A stretch of 64,000 bases of DNA from Duganella sp. Root336D2 (lineage in GTDB: Bacteria > Pseudomonadota > Gammaproteobacteria > Burkholderiales > Burkholderiaceae_D). The notes under the pieces were generated by a model. The model saw only the letters and a list, made by a program, of their open reading frames with translations. It ran no database searches and was not told the origin of the DNA. The stretch's first letter is position 1. Each line of letters begins with the position of its first letter. Made by a program: the position numbers and the translations under genes. This document shows positions 9,528-17,668 of the stretch, one piece after another. Location of the stretch: NCBI RefSeq assembly GCF_001425005.1, contig NZ_LMDB01000003.1, positions 264-64,263 of the forward strand, in the 5' to 3' direction.

Positions 9528-9581
9528 ACGAACCGGTTTGCGGCCATAGCATGGAGTCATGGATCACGACAGGAGGAACCC

Positions 9582-9635
9582 ATGAGCCTTTTCGATGAAC
9601 TGTACACACTGACCCAATCGCGGCGCTTTGCCTAA
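9582..9635 (+). pseudogene. 17-codon stub of a mobile-element gene
   Basis: A strong ribosome binding site (AGGAGGA) precedes an ATG opening MSLFDELYTLTQSRRFA and then an early TAA. It follows the ATPase remnant by 54 bases in the same direction. The excellent initiation site with an almost immediate stop suggests a gene truncated by a deletion or point mutation. The opening resembles small plasmid/island proteins of the PRTRC type, but 17 residues are too few to say. Confidence 0.35.
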
Positions 9636-9866
9636 CGCGTGACGCCGTCGTGCTCTTCTTTCACGGTTCCCGTGATAGCCAGCGGAAAATTTGTCCGCCT
9701 AATCAACGCCCAAATGTGAAATTCAGCACGTTCGGCCTTACATATTAAGTGTAAGTTCAAAGCAAAGATTACCGACTTTTGTCTGGTTCAGAAGGAGTTC
9801 TACCTCCACATACCAAACGTTTGGAGATCCCGCCGGGATTCTTGATCGATTTGCCCATCGTCGGGT

Positions 9867-9890
9867 TGGCCCGCATTAGCGGGCCATTTT
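9867..9890 (+). terminator. Rho-independent terminator
   Basis: A perfect 8-bp stem (TGGCCCGC/GCGGGCCA) with an ATTA loop is followed by TTTT and C. It closes the remnant plus-strand transcript upstream of the small gene at 10026. Confidence 0.6.
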
Positions 9891-10025
9891 CATTGCCTAG
9901 CTCGCGCTCCCTGCCCTTGCTCAATGTCGTTTGCCTGCATCATTTGCGATATCTGCCAATACTCGACCGAAAAAACATACTAAGATGAAAGTTATATGCA
10001 GCCATCTCTCGACGATGGAGGTCCA

Positions 10026-10274
10026 ATGCAACAAGAATGCCCTCCTACTCTGGCAGACGAGATCCATGCCATCGACGGCTATACTTACAAATTATTCGTT
10101 GAAGCAGTGGCCGATGGATTTCAGGCACAGTTAGTTTGGATCAGCGCCCCTTCAGAGAGGGGCCTTCCCCCGATCGAGACCTTAACTACACCGACCTTTC
10201 ACGATGCACGAGGGGCGATCATCGAGGCGCGCTCGCTGGCACTGGAATATGTTCTCGCATGGCGGACGCAATAA
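10026..10274 (+). CDS. Small hypothetical protein
   Basis: 82 residues, MQQECPPTLADEIHAIDG onward. The ATG at 10026 has GGAGG five bases upstream, so it is preferred to the in-frame ATG at 9996. The composition is protein-like, with a beta-rich first half and a helical end (ARGAIIEARSLALEYVLAW). No known domain is recognised. It lies alone between a terminator and the histidine kinase region. Confidence 0.55.
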   Translation: MQQECPPTLADEIHAIDGYTYKLFVEAVADGFQAQLVWISAPSERGLPPIETLTTPTFHDARGAIIEARSLALEYVLAWRTQ

Positions 10275-10652
10275 CCTCCTTAGCAAACCGTTTCAGGCCC
10301 AGTCCAACGGGTCGCTGTCCGATCAAATACGACCGCCATAATTCTGTCCGACTTGATCCACACCCAACCGTCTTCTTCAATTTGTCCATGCACTGCGAAA
10401 AATTCTCTCGCGGTGAACGACGTGGATTGCGACCTGCTGGCCATCACCATCTGCACGCTGCCGGCCAATGGCCTTGCACTTCGCTCGCTCGGGGCCAGAC
10501 ATGGCGACGCAATATCGCCAAATTTCCTATCTATAATGAAAGTACGGAGGCAACTTTAGATTTCAGGGGTCATGATTCGGCTAAGTTAGGTGTCCACTGG
10601 CCCGGTCCTCAAAATTCGATAAGGCGCTGCTGAAGCAGAGAGGAAATTTGCC
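10275..10652. other. Intergenic region upstream of the histidine kinase
   Basis: About 380 bases. A minus frame at 10280-10468 has a protein-like end (FTAREFFAVHGQIEEDG, SDRIMAVVFDRT), but no ribosome binding site precedes its possible starts, so I do not call it. The last 60 bases contain the GAGAGGAAA leader of the kinase gene. Confidence 0.35.
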
Positions 10653-11789
10653 ATGCTGCACGAATTCCTTACGCATAATCGCTGCGAGCTCATCGCTCGT
10701 TGTCGGGCAAAAGTTGCCAAACGGGAGCACTTCGCGACTGCCGAGCAATTGCAGAATGGCGTGCCGATATTTCTTGAGCAGCTGATCCGCATCCTGCTGT
10801 CGGAACAATTGAATCAGGTCCTCGAAGGTCGATTTATTTCCATTATCCAGGATAGCGGGGTCGGCAACGGCGAGGTAGGGGTATCCGCAACACTTCATGG
10901 CGAAGACATGCTTGCCCTGGGATTTACGGTGGATGAAGTCGTTCACAACTACGGCGATTTGTGCCAGGCGATAACCGATCTGGCGGTCGAGCGTGACGCT
11001 CCTTTTTCCGTCGATGAGTTCCGGACCTTGAATCGCTGTCTTGACAACGCCATTGCCTATGCGGTGACCGCGTTTAGTTTTAAACACGATTTTATTGAGT
11101 CAGACCGGCACGATGCCGAAGAGAACAAACGGATGGGCTTCTTTGTCCATGAGTTACGCAACTTGCTTGGTACTGCCAAGTTGGCGTATTCAGCCTGCAA
11201 GACCGGCAATCTCAGCCTGGGAGGTGCCACAGGGGCTATATTAGAGCGAAGCTTAGATGGCTTAGGAAGCATGATTAATGGCACCGTATCGCTGGTACGT
11301 CATGGACACCAACTGGGCATAGGGAATCTCATATCCCTTGCCGAGTTTGCCGCTGAGGTCGAAGCGACGTCCGCACTGGCGGCAGTTGCGAAAGAGTGCC
11401 GACTGAACATTTTGCCAGTAGATCCACGATTGGCCATCCAGGGGAATCGGCCGATGCTTCTGGCTGCAGTCGTCAACTTACTGCAGAATGCCTTCAAATT
11501 CACGCACTTGCACACTGAGGTAACGATGGTATGTCACGCCGTCGATGACAGTGTGCTGATCGAGGTTGCTGACCATTGCGGCGGACTTGGCGCCGACTTA
11601 GCCAATCGGATGTTCCAGCCATTTGTGCAAGGCGGCGCGGACCGCTCGGGTCTTGGGTTGGGGCTGACCATCGCTCAACAGTTTGTCGTCGAAAATGGAG
11701 GTCGCCTCAGCGTTCGTGATATGCCTGATGTTGGCTGTGTATTTACCATTACGCTCCCACGCCATGCCATGCCGGTCACCTTGAAATAG
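10653..11789 (+). CDS. Sensor histidine kinase, soluble, RsbRD-like N-terminal domain
   Basis: 378 residues with no membrane segment. The first ~150 residues (LTHNRCELIARCRAKVAKR, GVPIFLEQLIRILLSEQ) resemble the RsbR/RsbRD N-terminal four-helix sensor. A dimerisation/phosphoacceptor helix follows (FFVHELRNLLGTAKLA, His near residue 165), then a HATPase_c domain with N box (LLQNAFKFTH), DHCGGLG (G1), FVQGGADRSGLGLGLTIAQQ (F/G2 boxes). All catalytic boxes are present, so it should be active. A GAGAGGAAA precedes the ATG. No response regulator gene is adjacent, so it is an orphan kinase; its signal and partner are unknown. Confidence 0.85.
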   Translation: MLHEFLTHNRCELIARCRAKVAKREHFATAEQLQNGVPIFLEQLIRILLSEQLNQVLEGRFISIIQDSGVGNGEVGVSATLHGEDMLALGFTVDEVVHNYGDLCQAITDLAVERDAPFSVDEFRTLNRCLDNAIAYAVTAFSFKHDFIESDRHDAEENKRMGFFVHELRNLLGTAKLAYSACKTGNLSLGGATGAILERSLDGLGSMINGTVSLVRHGHQLGIGNLISLAEFAAEVEATSALAAVAKECRLNILPVDPRLAIQGNRPMLLAAVVNLLQNAFKFTHLHTEVTMVCHAVDDSVLIEVADHCGGLGADLANRMFQPFVQGGADRSGLGLGLTIAQQFVVENGGRLSVRDMPDVGCVFTITLPRHAMPVTLK

Positions 11790-11901
11790 CCGACGACACT
11801 TTATTCGCCAGCTGGGGGCGTGGGTTGCGCTCGACGGATGACGTATTGTTCCGAAAGCGTCGTGTTACATTGATTTCTTAGTCAGCCAGGCGCTCGCCAC
11901 A

Positions 11902-12198
11902 TCAACGCAGATGCCCAAGTTTTGGGCGCGAACTATAACTCAGCTGTCGGGCAGGCGTATTGCTGGTGTCCTGCGACTCTGATGCATATGGTAACTCATG
12001 ATGCGGGCTGGCACATTCGTGCTTGCGGTGCTGGTCCTGGGAGGCAGACAGGACACGTGCGATCGTCTCGTTACGCAATCTCTGGTTATGAAGATATGTT
12101 TCTGCAAAAGACAAGCCATGCGTGCAGACCAGATCAATGGCATGATCGATGACCGTTGCCTTCACGCACTCATGCCGACGCTCTGGGGAGAATGACAT
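11902..12198 (-). CDS. Possible small hypothetical protein
   Basis: 98 residues from an ATG at 12198, with a GTG alternative about a dozen codons in. The first half (ATVIDHAIDLVCTHGLSFAETYL, then IARVL) looks like a helical protein and resembles short uncharacterised Burkholderiales proteins that end in an IxRVL motif. The second half is low in hydrophobic residues and may be read-through. There is no strong ribosome binding site. The rest of 11790-12401 shows no other gene. Confidence 0.35.
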   Translation of the reverse strand: MSFSPERRHECVKATVIDHAIDLVCTHGLSFAETYLHNQRLRNETIARVLSASQDQHRKHECASPHHELPYASESQDTSNTPARQLSYSSRPKLGHLR

Positions 12199-12401
12199 GG
12201 CAATGCACCAAGTGGTTTCGACTAAATCACGATAGCACGAATCGCGTCCTCACATGATTGCTCCTTCGAATGGGACAGGACATCGATCCAGACCTTGCCT
12301 ATCGGCGCTTGGCATGGGGAGTCCGCTCGGCCAGTGTCACACTCTGGTTGAGGTAAACAGTGATTTTTCCTGGTATCGAGAACAGCTCGGCTACGGCACA
12401 A

Positions 12402-12485
12402 ATGAGCTTTGGTTTTTGGACGTTGGCAGTTCCGATCATCATCGCGCTGTTCGTTGCTTACCACCTCTTCTTCCGCCGGAAGTAA
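12402..12485 (+). CDS. Candidate 27-residue single-pass membrane microprotein
   Basis: MSFGFWTLAVPIIIALFVAY followed by HLFFRRK and TAA. It is a clean transmembrane helix with a positively charged C-terminus, ending 15 bases before the next start. Position and topology suggest a real small membrane protein. The absence of a clear ribosome binding site keeps confidence low. Confidence 0.35.
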   Translation: MSFGFWTLAVPIIIALFVAYHLFFRRK

Positions 12486-12500
12486 CCAGGAAAATAACAC

Positions 12501-12902
12501 ATGTCAACGATACATATCACTGACGAAGAAAATTCGGCGGCGGAACAGCAGCAGGAATCCACTGCGGCGCCGCGTAAGAGCCGAGCACGGCGTCAAGCGT
12601 CAGATCGCGCGCCATGGAACCCGGAACGAGCCAAACGCGCTGAGGACGAGGCTTATTTCCGCCTGCTGGAGAGGCAGGAAGTGAGCGACGCCATCCACGA
12701 ATTGAAGCGCACGCAAGAGATTCGTGACAGCGTTAGTCGAAAGCTTTGCGGAGGTTCCCATGCAGCCACCGTCGAACTCCTATCACGCTGCGAGTGCGAA
12801 CTCGCGGGCGCGAAAGCTGCTGTACTCGAACTGGTTCAAAAGAATCCACGACTCGCTAGACATCCATCGGTTGCCGCCTTGACGGCAACATTGAACAGTT
12901 AG
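12501..12902 (+). CDS. Hypothetical island protein, helical and charged
   Basis: 133 residues. AGGAAAATAACAC precedes the ATG. The N-terminal third is disordered and basic (APRKSRARRQASDRAPW); the rest is predicted helical (EVSDAIHELKRTQEIRDSVSRK, CECELAGAKAAVLELVQKN). No known domain. It is the first of four small same-strand genes that share nearly the same leader style, typical of plasmid- or island-borne cassettes. Confidence 0.55.
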   Translation: MSTIHITDEENSAAEQQQESTAAPRKSRARRQASDRAPWNPERAKRAEDEAYFRLLERQEVSDAIHELKRTQEIRDSVSRKLCGGSHAATVELLSRCECELAGAKAAVLELVQKNPRLARHPSVAALTATLNS

Positions 12903-12976
12903 GAAAATCACCTGCGCCCTGGCGGCGCCGCACCTGAACCGCACGGCCCGCATGCCGGGCCTAAGGAAAATATCAC

Positions 12977-13249
12977 ATGTTTGGATCGCGGCAAGAAACG
13001 CAACATTCCGGAACCGTTGAGCGCATCGGCTTCGCTTACACGGGTGAAAATTCGGGCCGGTATGTACTTCTTCTCCACGGTGAAGCGACGCCCATTGTAC
13101 TGCAGGGCGGGGCCATGTTTGGCGAGTACGAGCGCGTGATCGAACTCCCTGCGCTCACAGCACCTGGTGACAAGGTCGAGGTCACTTTGAAAGGCAAGTG
13201 GCTAAAATGCGTTAGTAACGAGACTCAGCAGAAGCGCCTTACTGCGTAA
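12977..13249 (+). CDS. Small beta-rich hypothetical protein
   Basis: 90 residues. AAGGAAAATATCAC precedes the ATG, almost the same 16-base leader as that of the gene at 12501. The alternating hydrophobic pattern (GTVERIGFAYTG, RYVLLLHG, DKVEVTLKGKWLKCV) suggests a small beta-barrel. No recognised family. Confidence 0.55.
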   Translation: MFGSRQETQHSGTVERIGFAYTGENSGRYVLLLHGEATPIVLQGGAMFGEYERVIELPALTAPGDKVEVTLKGKWLKCVSNETQQKRLTA

Positions 13250-13271
13250 CTAACCTCGATGGAAAAACGCC

Positions 13272-13451
13272 GTGAGCATCAACGACAAAGAGGTAGCAGA
13301 AAACGAAGCACTTAAGGATGCCCTCAAAGCGCTCCAGCGGGACCGAGAGCTGTGCAAGCAAGCAGGATACGGCAGCATCGTTCTCGGCCTATTGTTCGAT
13401 GCACAGTGCGAAACACAATATGCACCGAATACCCGCCTTGGGCGGAATTAA
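13272..13451 (+). CDS. Small hypothetical protein, GTG start
   Basis: 59 residues beginning VSINDKEVAENEALKDALKA and ending LGRN. GGAAAA lies about eight bases before the GTG. The first half is an amphipathic helix and the frame is tightly packed between its neighbours (22 bases after the previous stop, 11 before the next ATG). Too short to classify. Confidence 0.4.
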   Translation: MSINDKEVAENEALKDALKALQRDRELCKQAGYGSIVLGLLFDAQCETQYAPNTRLGRN

Positions 13452-13462
13452 GGAGGAAGCTC

Positions 13463-13819
13463 ATGCTCGAATTCGACCCTATGCTGGCCTCATGCCCATT
13501 TTGCGGTGGTCCAGCGGGTTTCTATCGGGAGGCCCAAGGTAATTTTCGGAACGGCATCGAAGAACCGGTGAACGCCTGGCTGGCGGGCTGCATCGGCAAT
13601 ACTTGCGCGGTCCACGTAGACACGGAAGGAGACGAAAGCAAAGAAGGAGCCGCTGCAAAATGGAACGCCCGGCGGGCCTCGCCGGCCACTCTCCCGCCGC
13701 AAATTCATTCAGACCTTCGCATCGCATGGAAGCTGCTGGTAGACGCCGGCCATGTGGATGCGGCACAGCGCATTTTCCAGTTTATTCAACTTACCGCAGC
13801 GGGTGGTGCCCGCACCTAA
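13463..13819 (+). CDS. Lar-like zinc-ribbon protein (restriction alleviation family)
   Basis: 118 residues from the ATG at 13463, which has AAGGAGG upstream; longer frames starting at 13352 overlap the preceding gene. CPFCGGPAGFYRE near residue 11, GCIGNTCAV as the second ligand pair, and AAKWNARR match the Lar family layout: CPFCG, a second cysteine pair, then a WN(A/T)R box. Prophage Lar proteins modulate host type I restriction. A helical tail of about 50 residues (LRIAWKLLVDAGHVDAAQRI) is extra. Function is by resemblance only; many family members are uncharacterised phage and plasmid proteins. Confidence 0.6.
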   Translation: MLEFDPMLASCPFCGGPAGFYREAQGNFRNGIEEPVNAWLAGCIGNTCAVHVDTEGDESKEGAAAKWNARRASPATLPPQIHSDLRIAWKLLVDAGHVDAAQRIFQFIQLTAAGGART

Positions 13820-13935
13820 AATCGAGAAATACGCACACCTGTACCGCCACGGCTCGGACGACGGGCATGTGAATTGAGCGGTTCGTTATGGAGCTGGCCG
13901 ACAGGAAAGAGTACACATGAGACTATCCGCTGCAC

Positions 13936-14613
13936 TCATGGGGAAAGGCCTTCCTCGGCCTTTTTGGTGCGCGGTGGTACCGGAATTTCCCAAGACCTCA
14001 TCTGCTCGGATGGGAAAGGGCGCATGTGCGCTTCGTCCAGTACGACGAGATCCCATGCAATTGCTTTGATGTCGTTTGCCTTGGATTTGGCAAACTGATA
14101 GGAACAAATGAGCGGACCGTCCTCGAAGTGGAACGGATTTCCTCCGCCTTGCTTCCGGATGGCGGCAAAGTTCTTCGCTTCTAATATCAGGCCCCGGAGA
14201 CCAAATTTCTCTTGCAGTTCCTGATGCCACTGTTTTCGAAGATTCGCTGGAACAACGATGAGAATCTTACGGCGCCGCTCCGCCCACCGTTGTGTAATGA
14301 CGAGACCGGCTTCAATCGTCTTGCCTAGCCCGACTTCGTCAGCAAGAATCACCCCGCGTGACAAAGGATTGCGGCATGCGAACAGCGCGGCTTCAACTTG
14401 ATGAGGATTAAGATCAACCTGTGAGTCGACCAGCGTTGTCGCAAGCGATTCCACTGTGTCGCCAGCTGCGCGCCTTGTCAGCAGCCAGGCCAAATATTTA
14501 CGTTGATGCGGTGTAATGCGTGATCCGTCAACCTGGCTCAAAGGTCCTCCGCTGTTCGATACTTGTTGCCACTCTGTCCAATTTTCCCATATGCAGCGCT
14601 TTCTGACCAGCAT
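13936..14613 (-). pseudogene. SNF2/DEAH-type helicase, N-terminal fragment
   Basis: 225 codons. Full-length relatives run to about 900-1,000 residues. Visible: a HPHQVEAALFACRN Q-like element, Walker A in ADEVGLGKTIEAG, strand IVVPANLRKQWHQEL, and motif II VVLDEAH. Immediately after DEAH (about 14026) the sequence leaves the family and runs 30 codons through a plus-strand terminator. All later helicase motifs are missing. A deletion or recombination joined the gene exactly there to the small-gene cluster. The fragment could be translated but cannot be an active helicase. The preserved frame suggests recent truncation. Confidence 0.75.
13944..13965 (+). terminator. Rho-independent terminator of the small-gene cluster
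   Basis: Stem AAAGGCC/GGCC with TTT pairing, loop TTCCTC, and a run of five T. It lies in the direction expected for the 12402-13819 genes. It overlaps the non-homologous tail of the truncated helicase frame on the other strand, further evidence that this tail is not real helicase sequence. Confidence 0.65.
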
Positions 14614-14750
14614 CAGAGTTAGCTAGGATGAACTTTTAGTTACATGTGGCGATCAGAGCAACTAGGCGCAAGTTCAGTTGCCTAAACGACACTAAAACAG
14701 CGCCGCCTACTGCCTTGGAATCAGGTTTCCACACTTTTTCCACACCAAAC

Positions 14751-14784
14751 AAAAAAGGCCTGCGACATGAATTCGCAAGCCTTT
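14751..14784 (-). terminator. Rho-independent terminator of tRNA-Val
   Basis: On the minus strand a 12-bp stem (AAAGGCTTGCGA paired to TCGCAGGCCTTT with one G-U) closes a 7-base loop and runs into six T. It lies 18 bases beyond the tRNA 3' end. Confidence 0.8.
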
Positions 14785-14802
14785 GATTTGTTTGAGTATT
14801 CT

Positions 14803-14877
14803 TGGTGGGAAGTGCAAGTTTCGAACTTGCGACCCCTGCAGTGTGAATGCAGTGCTCTACCCCTGAGCTAACCTCCC
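14803..14877 (-). tRNA. tRNA-Val (anticodon CAC)
   Basis: 75 bases with encoded CCA. The acceptor stem GGGAGGT pairs with ACTTCCC (one G-U). D arm GCTC...GAGC, anticodon stem CTGCA/TGCAG with loop TTCACAC giving anticodon CAC, T arm with GTTCGAAAC. It reads GTG valine codons. It lies 12 bases from the dnaQ stop and is followed by a strong terminator. The accessory region begins just past its 3' end, the classic position for island integration. Confidence 0.95.
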
Positions 14878-14889
14878 GAAGTGGCGCTA

Positions 14890-15591
14890 TTATAGACTAG
14901 GGTTGCGCCAAACACAAGTTCCCTTGACTGCCTTGTCCAGACCGTCCAGCAGTGCGTTGTGCTCCGCCTCTTCCGTTTCGCTGGCGCGCAACACGATGAC
15001 TTCAGCCAAGGCAATTTCCGCCATGGCAATGCCGCTGCCGGTTTCTTCGATGACGATGTCCATGCCCAGGCTGTTCTGGCCACGGGTCATGGCCAGATAA
15101 ACATCGGCCAGCAACTCGGCATCCAGCAGTGCGCCGTGCAGCTTGCGGTGGGCGTTGGAGATGCCGAAGTGTTCGCACAGCGCATCCAGCGAGTTACGTT
15201 TACCTGGGCGCATCTCCTTCGCCTGCACCAGGGTGTCAATCACACCGCCGATGTGGGAATCGAAGGTCGGAAGCTTGAGCATATTGAACTCGTGGTTCAA
15301 AAAGCCCAAGTCAAACGGTGCATTGTGAATGATGACTTCCGCACCCTGGATATAAGTGCGCAGATCCTCCACCACTTCATGGAAGCGCGGTTTATCGCGC
15401 AGGAATTCGGTGGTCAATCCGTGCACCGCCAATGCGCCCTCTTCCGAATCACGCTCAGGATTGATGTAGACGTGGAAGTTATTCCCGGTCAGTTTGCGTT
15501 CAAACAGCTCAACGCAGCCAATTTCAATGATTCGGTTACCCTGTTTCGGGTTAATGCCGGTAGTTTCGGTATCGAGGACGATTTGACGCAT
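14890..15591 (-). CDS. dnaQ: DNA polymerase III epsilon subunit (3'-5' proofreading exonuclease)
   Basis: 233 residues, the usual length. DEDDh exonuclease: Exo I VLDTETTG (residues 5-12), Exo II HNAPFDLGFLNHEF (about 94), Exo III with the catalytic His in HGALLDAELLADVY (about 152). The C-terminal tail binds the alpha subunit and is variable. It removes mismatched bases within the replicative core. It lies downstream of rnhA on the same strand, the arrangement also found near rnhA/dnaQ in enterobacteria (there divergent). Confidence 0.97.
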   Translation of the reverse strand: MRQIVLDTETTGINPKQGNRIIEIGCVELFERKLTGNNFHVYINPERDSEEGALAVHGLTTEFLRDKPRFHEVVEDLRTYIQGAEVIIHNAPFDLGFLNHEFNMLKLPTFDSHIGGVIDTLVQAKEMRPGKRNSLDALCEHFGISNAHRKLHGALLDAELLADVYLAMTRGQNSLGMDIVIEETGSGIAMAEIALAEVIVLRASETEEAEHNALLDGLDKAVKGTCVWRNPSL

Positions 15592-15636
15592 AAATTCACG
15601 AATATGTTCGTAGCAAGCGGCGAAGTATAGCAGGCC

Positions 15637-16077
15637 TTATTTGCGACGGACCGTTTCCACGCCCATGTTGGCCAGTTGGTCGGCGCGCTCGTTGCCTGGA
15701 TGGCCGTTGTGGCCGCGCACCCAGCGCCAATCGACGGTGTGTAAGGCTTGCGCGGCGTCCAGCGCTTGCCACAGGTCGGCGTTCTTGACCGGCTCCTTGG
15801 TCGAAGTCTTCCAGCCTCGCGCCTTCCAGCCGTGAATCCATTCGCTGATGCCCTTCTGGACGTACTGGCTATCGGTGTGCAGCACTACTTCGCAGGGGCG
15901 TTTGAGGGCTTTCAGCGATTCGATCACCGCGGTCAGCTCCATGCGGTTATTGGTGGTATTCAGCTCGCCGCCGAACAGTTCTTTCTTTGCGTCGCCCGCG
16001 ATCATCAATGCGCCCCAGCCGCCGGTGCCGGGATTGCCCTTGCATGCGCCGTCGGTGTAAATCTCTACTTTATCCAT
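15637..16077 (-). CDS. rnhA: Ribonuclease HI
   Basis: 146 residues from ATG 16077 ([17 protein letters not shown]). It cleaves the RNA strand of RNA-DNA hybrids. Catalytic residues: D in [13 protein letters not shown] in [14 protein letters not shown] in [10 protein letters not shown], and the late D in [10 protein letters not shown]; the handle [15 protein letters not shown] is present. The start overlaps the last eight bases of the upstream methyltransferase gene, so translation is coupled. A longer frame upstream has no role. Confidence 0.97.
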   Translation of the reverse strand: MDKVEIYTDGACKGNPGTGGWGALMIAGDAKKELFGGELNTTNNRMELTAVIESLKALKRPCEVVLHTDSQYVQKGISEWIHGWKARGWKTSTKEPVKNADLWQALDAAQALHTVDWRWVRGHNGHPGNERADQLANMGVETVRRK

Positions 16078-16849
16078 CGAGTCTTTCTTTGTGTTTGTTG
16101 GTGGCCGGGACAGGTACACCTGCCTTGGCCGTTTTCTGTTTCCAGGCCGGTCCGATCAGGCGCATGCCTTTCACGCGCTTGATCGCCTGCACCATATAGA
16201 CCGCACCGAAATACGGCCAGTAATTGGGGCCGGCGCGGTCCATGAAGTTGTAGCGTGCCAGCCAGCGGTCGGTGCGGCATGCCGGAGCGTAGCAACCCAG
16301 GTGCGTATGGCTGACGCCCATATTCAGCAATTTTAACCAGTCCTTAATACGCGGCATGGAGATGAACTCACCTGCTTTCGGCAGGTAGTGCGATCCGGTC
16401 AGGCGGCCGCTCAACTGGCGCAATCCCCACAGGCTGGCGGGATTGAAGCCGCAAACGATGACCTGGCCTTCGGGAATCAGCACCCTTTCCACTTCGCGCA
16501 GCACCTGGTGCGGTTCGGCGGAGAATTCCAGCACGTGCGGCAGCACCACCAGGTCCATGCTGTTGGTGGCGAATGGCAGTTCCACGCTGTCCAGTGTGAC
16601 CGCGACCGCGCGGCCGGCGCCGGAATGACGCGGGTGCAGGCGGATGTCGGCCAGCCACTGGTGCGGCATGCGGTTGGCGGCCAGGGCGTCGATTTGCGGC
16701 ATCCCAATCTGCACGGCATTGAAGCCGAAGATATCCGCCACCATCTTGTCCAGGCATGCCTGCTCCCAGGCGCGCACGTATGCACCCGGCGGTGTTTCCA
16801 GCCATTTGTCGAACGCTATAATGGATTCGTCGGATGTTGCGCTATCCAT
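16070..16849 (-). CDS. Class I SAM-dependent methyltransferase (YafS-like)
   Basis: 259 residues with a Methyltransferase_11-type fold. The SAM-binding region is poorly conserved at motif I ([11 protein letters not shown]), but the later blocks are clear: [22 protein letters not shown] and [19 protein letters not shown]. It sits divergent to gloB and overlaps rnhA, the same neighbourhood as E. coli yafS-gloB-rnhA-dnaQ, which supports orthology. The substrate is not known. Start taken at 16849; only 20 bases separate it from the gloB ATG, so promoters overlap the coding ends. Confidence 0.85.
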   Translation of the reverse strand: MDSATSDESIIAFDKWLETPPGAYVRAWEQACLDKMVADIFGFNAVQIGMPQIDALAANRMPHQWLADIRLHPRHSGAGRAVAVTLDSVELPFATNSMDLVVLPHVLEFSAEPHQVLREVERVLIPEGQVIVCGFNPASLWGLRQLSGRLTGSHYLPKAGEFISMPRIKDWLKLLNMGVSHTHLGCYAPACRTDRWLARYNFMDRAGPNYWPYFGAVYMVQAIKRVKGMRLIGPAWKQKTAKAGVPVPATNKHKERLDG

Positions 16850-16869
16850 GCATTCCCTTTACTGAGCCC

Positions 16870-17655
16870 ATGAGCAAACCTGTTTCTGTCCTGACCGTGC
16901 CCGCCTTCAAGGATAACTACTTGTGGCTGGTCCACGATGGCCGCAATGCTGCGGCAATTGATCCCGGCGATGCGGCGCCGATTCTTGCCGCCCTGCAGCA
17001 GCATGGCCTGACACTTACCGCCATTCTACTCACCCATCACCATGCTGACCATATTGGGGGCGTGCCGGGGCTTTTGGCCCATTTCCGGGTGCCCGTTTTC
17101 GGTCCTCGCCATGATGGTATCGCAGCAGTGACCGTTCCGCTGGGTGAAGGCGACCATCTAGAGGTGCCGGGGCTGGACCTGTCATTCAGGGTGCTGGACG
17201 TGCCGGGCCACACCCTCGGCCATATTGCTTATGTCCGGGATGGCGCTGAGCCTTGGGTATTTTGCGGCGATACCCTGTTCGCTGGCGGTTGCGGACGACT
17301 GTTCGAGGGCACTCCGGAGCAGATGGTCAGCTCTCTCGGCAAGCTGGCGGCGCTGCCGGATGCGACCAAGGTGTTCTGCGCCCATGAATACACGCTGTCC
17401 AACCTGCGTTTCGCCAGTGCGGTGGAACCGGGGAATCCAGCCCTGGGTGCCCGGGTGGCGGTCGATACTGCGACACGCGAGCGCGGCCAGCCGACCGTAC
17501 CAAGCACCATTGGCCTGGAACGCGCCACCAACCCTTTCCTGCGTTATCGTGAGCCTGAAATCGCTGCCCAGCTGCGCGAGGCCGGTAAACTGCGCGGCGG
17601 CGAGCCACCGGTTGCCGTCTTCGCGGCGCTAAGGGAGTGGAAAAATAACTTCTGA
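16870..17655 (+). CDS. gloB: Hydroxyacylglutathione hydrolase (glyoxalase II)
   Basis: 261 residues. Metallo-beta-lactamase fold with the dinuclear metal motif THHHADH (about residue 54), the ligand histidine in [11 protein letters not shown], the aspartate in [17 protein letters not shown], and [14 protein letters not shown]. The C-terminal glutathione-binding part ([10 protein letters not shown]) is present. It hydrolyses S-lactoylglutathione in methylglyoxal detoxification. ATG 16870 gives the usual N-terminus ([14 protein letters not shown]). Confidence 0.96.
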   Translation: MSKPVSVLTVPAFKDNYLWLVHDGRNAAAIDPGDAAPILAALQQHGLTLTAILLTHHHADHIGGVPGLLAHFRVPVFGPRHDGIAAVTVPLGEGDHLEVPGLDLSFRVLDVPGHTLGHIAYVRDGAEPWVFCGDTLFAGGCGRLFEGTPEQMVSSLGKLAALPDATKVFCAHEYTLSNLRFASAVEPGNPALGARVAVDTATRERGQPTVPSTIGLERATNPFLRYREPEIAAQLREAGKLRGGEPPVAVFAALREWKNNF

Positions 17656-17668
17656 CCTGAGGAGATTT

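Noticed and set aside
10280..10468. Minus-strand frame with a protein-like C-terminal half
   Set aside because: No credible start signal; kept only as a remark on the interval.
12222..12500. Minus-strand 92-codon frame
   Set aside because: It is antisense to the better-formed membrane microprotein and the leader of the gene at 12501.
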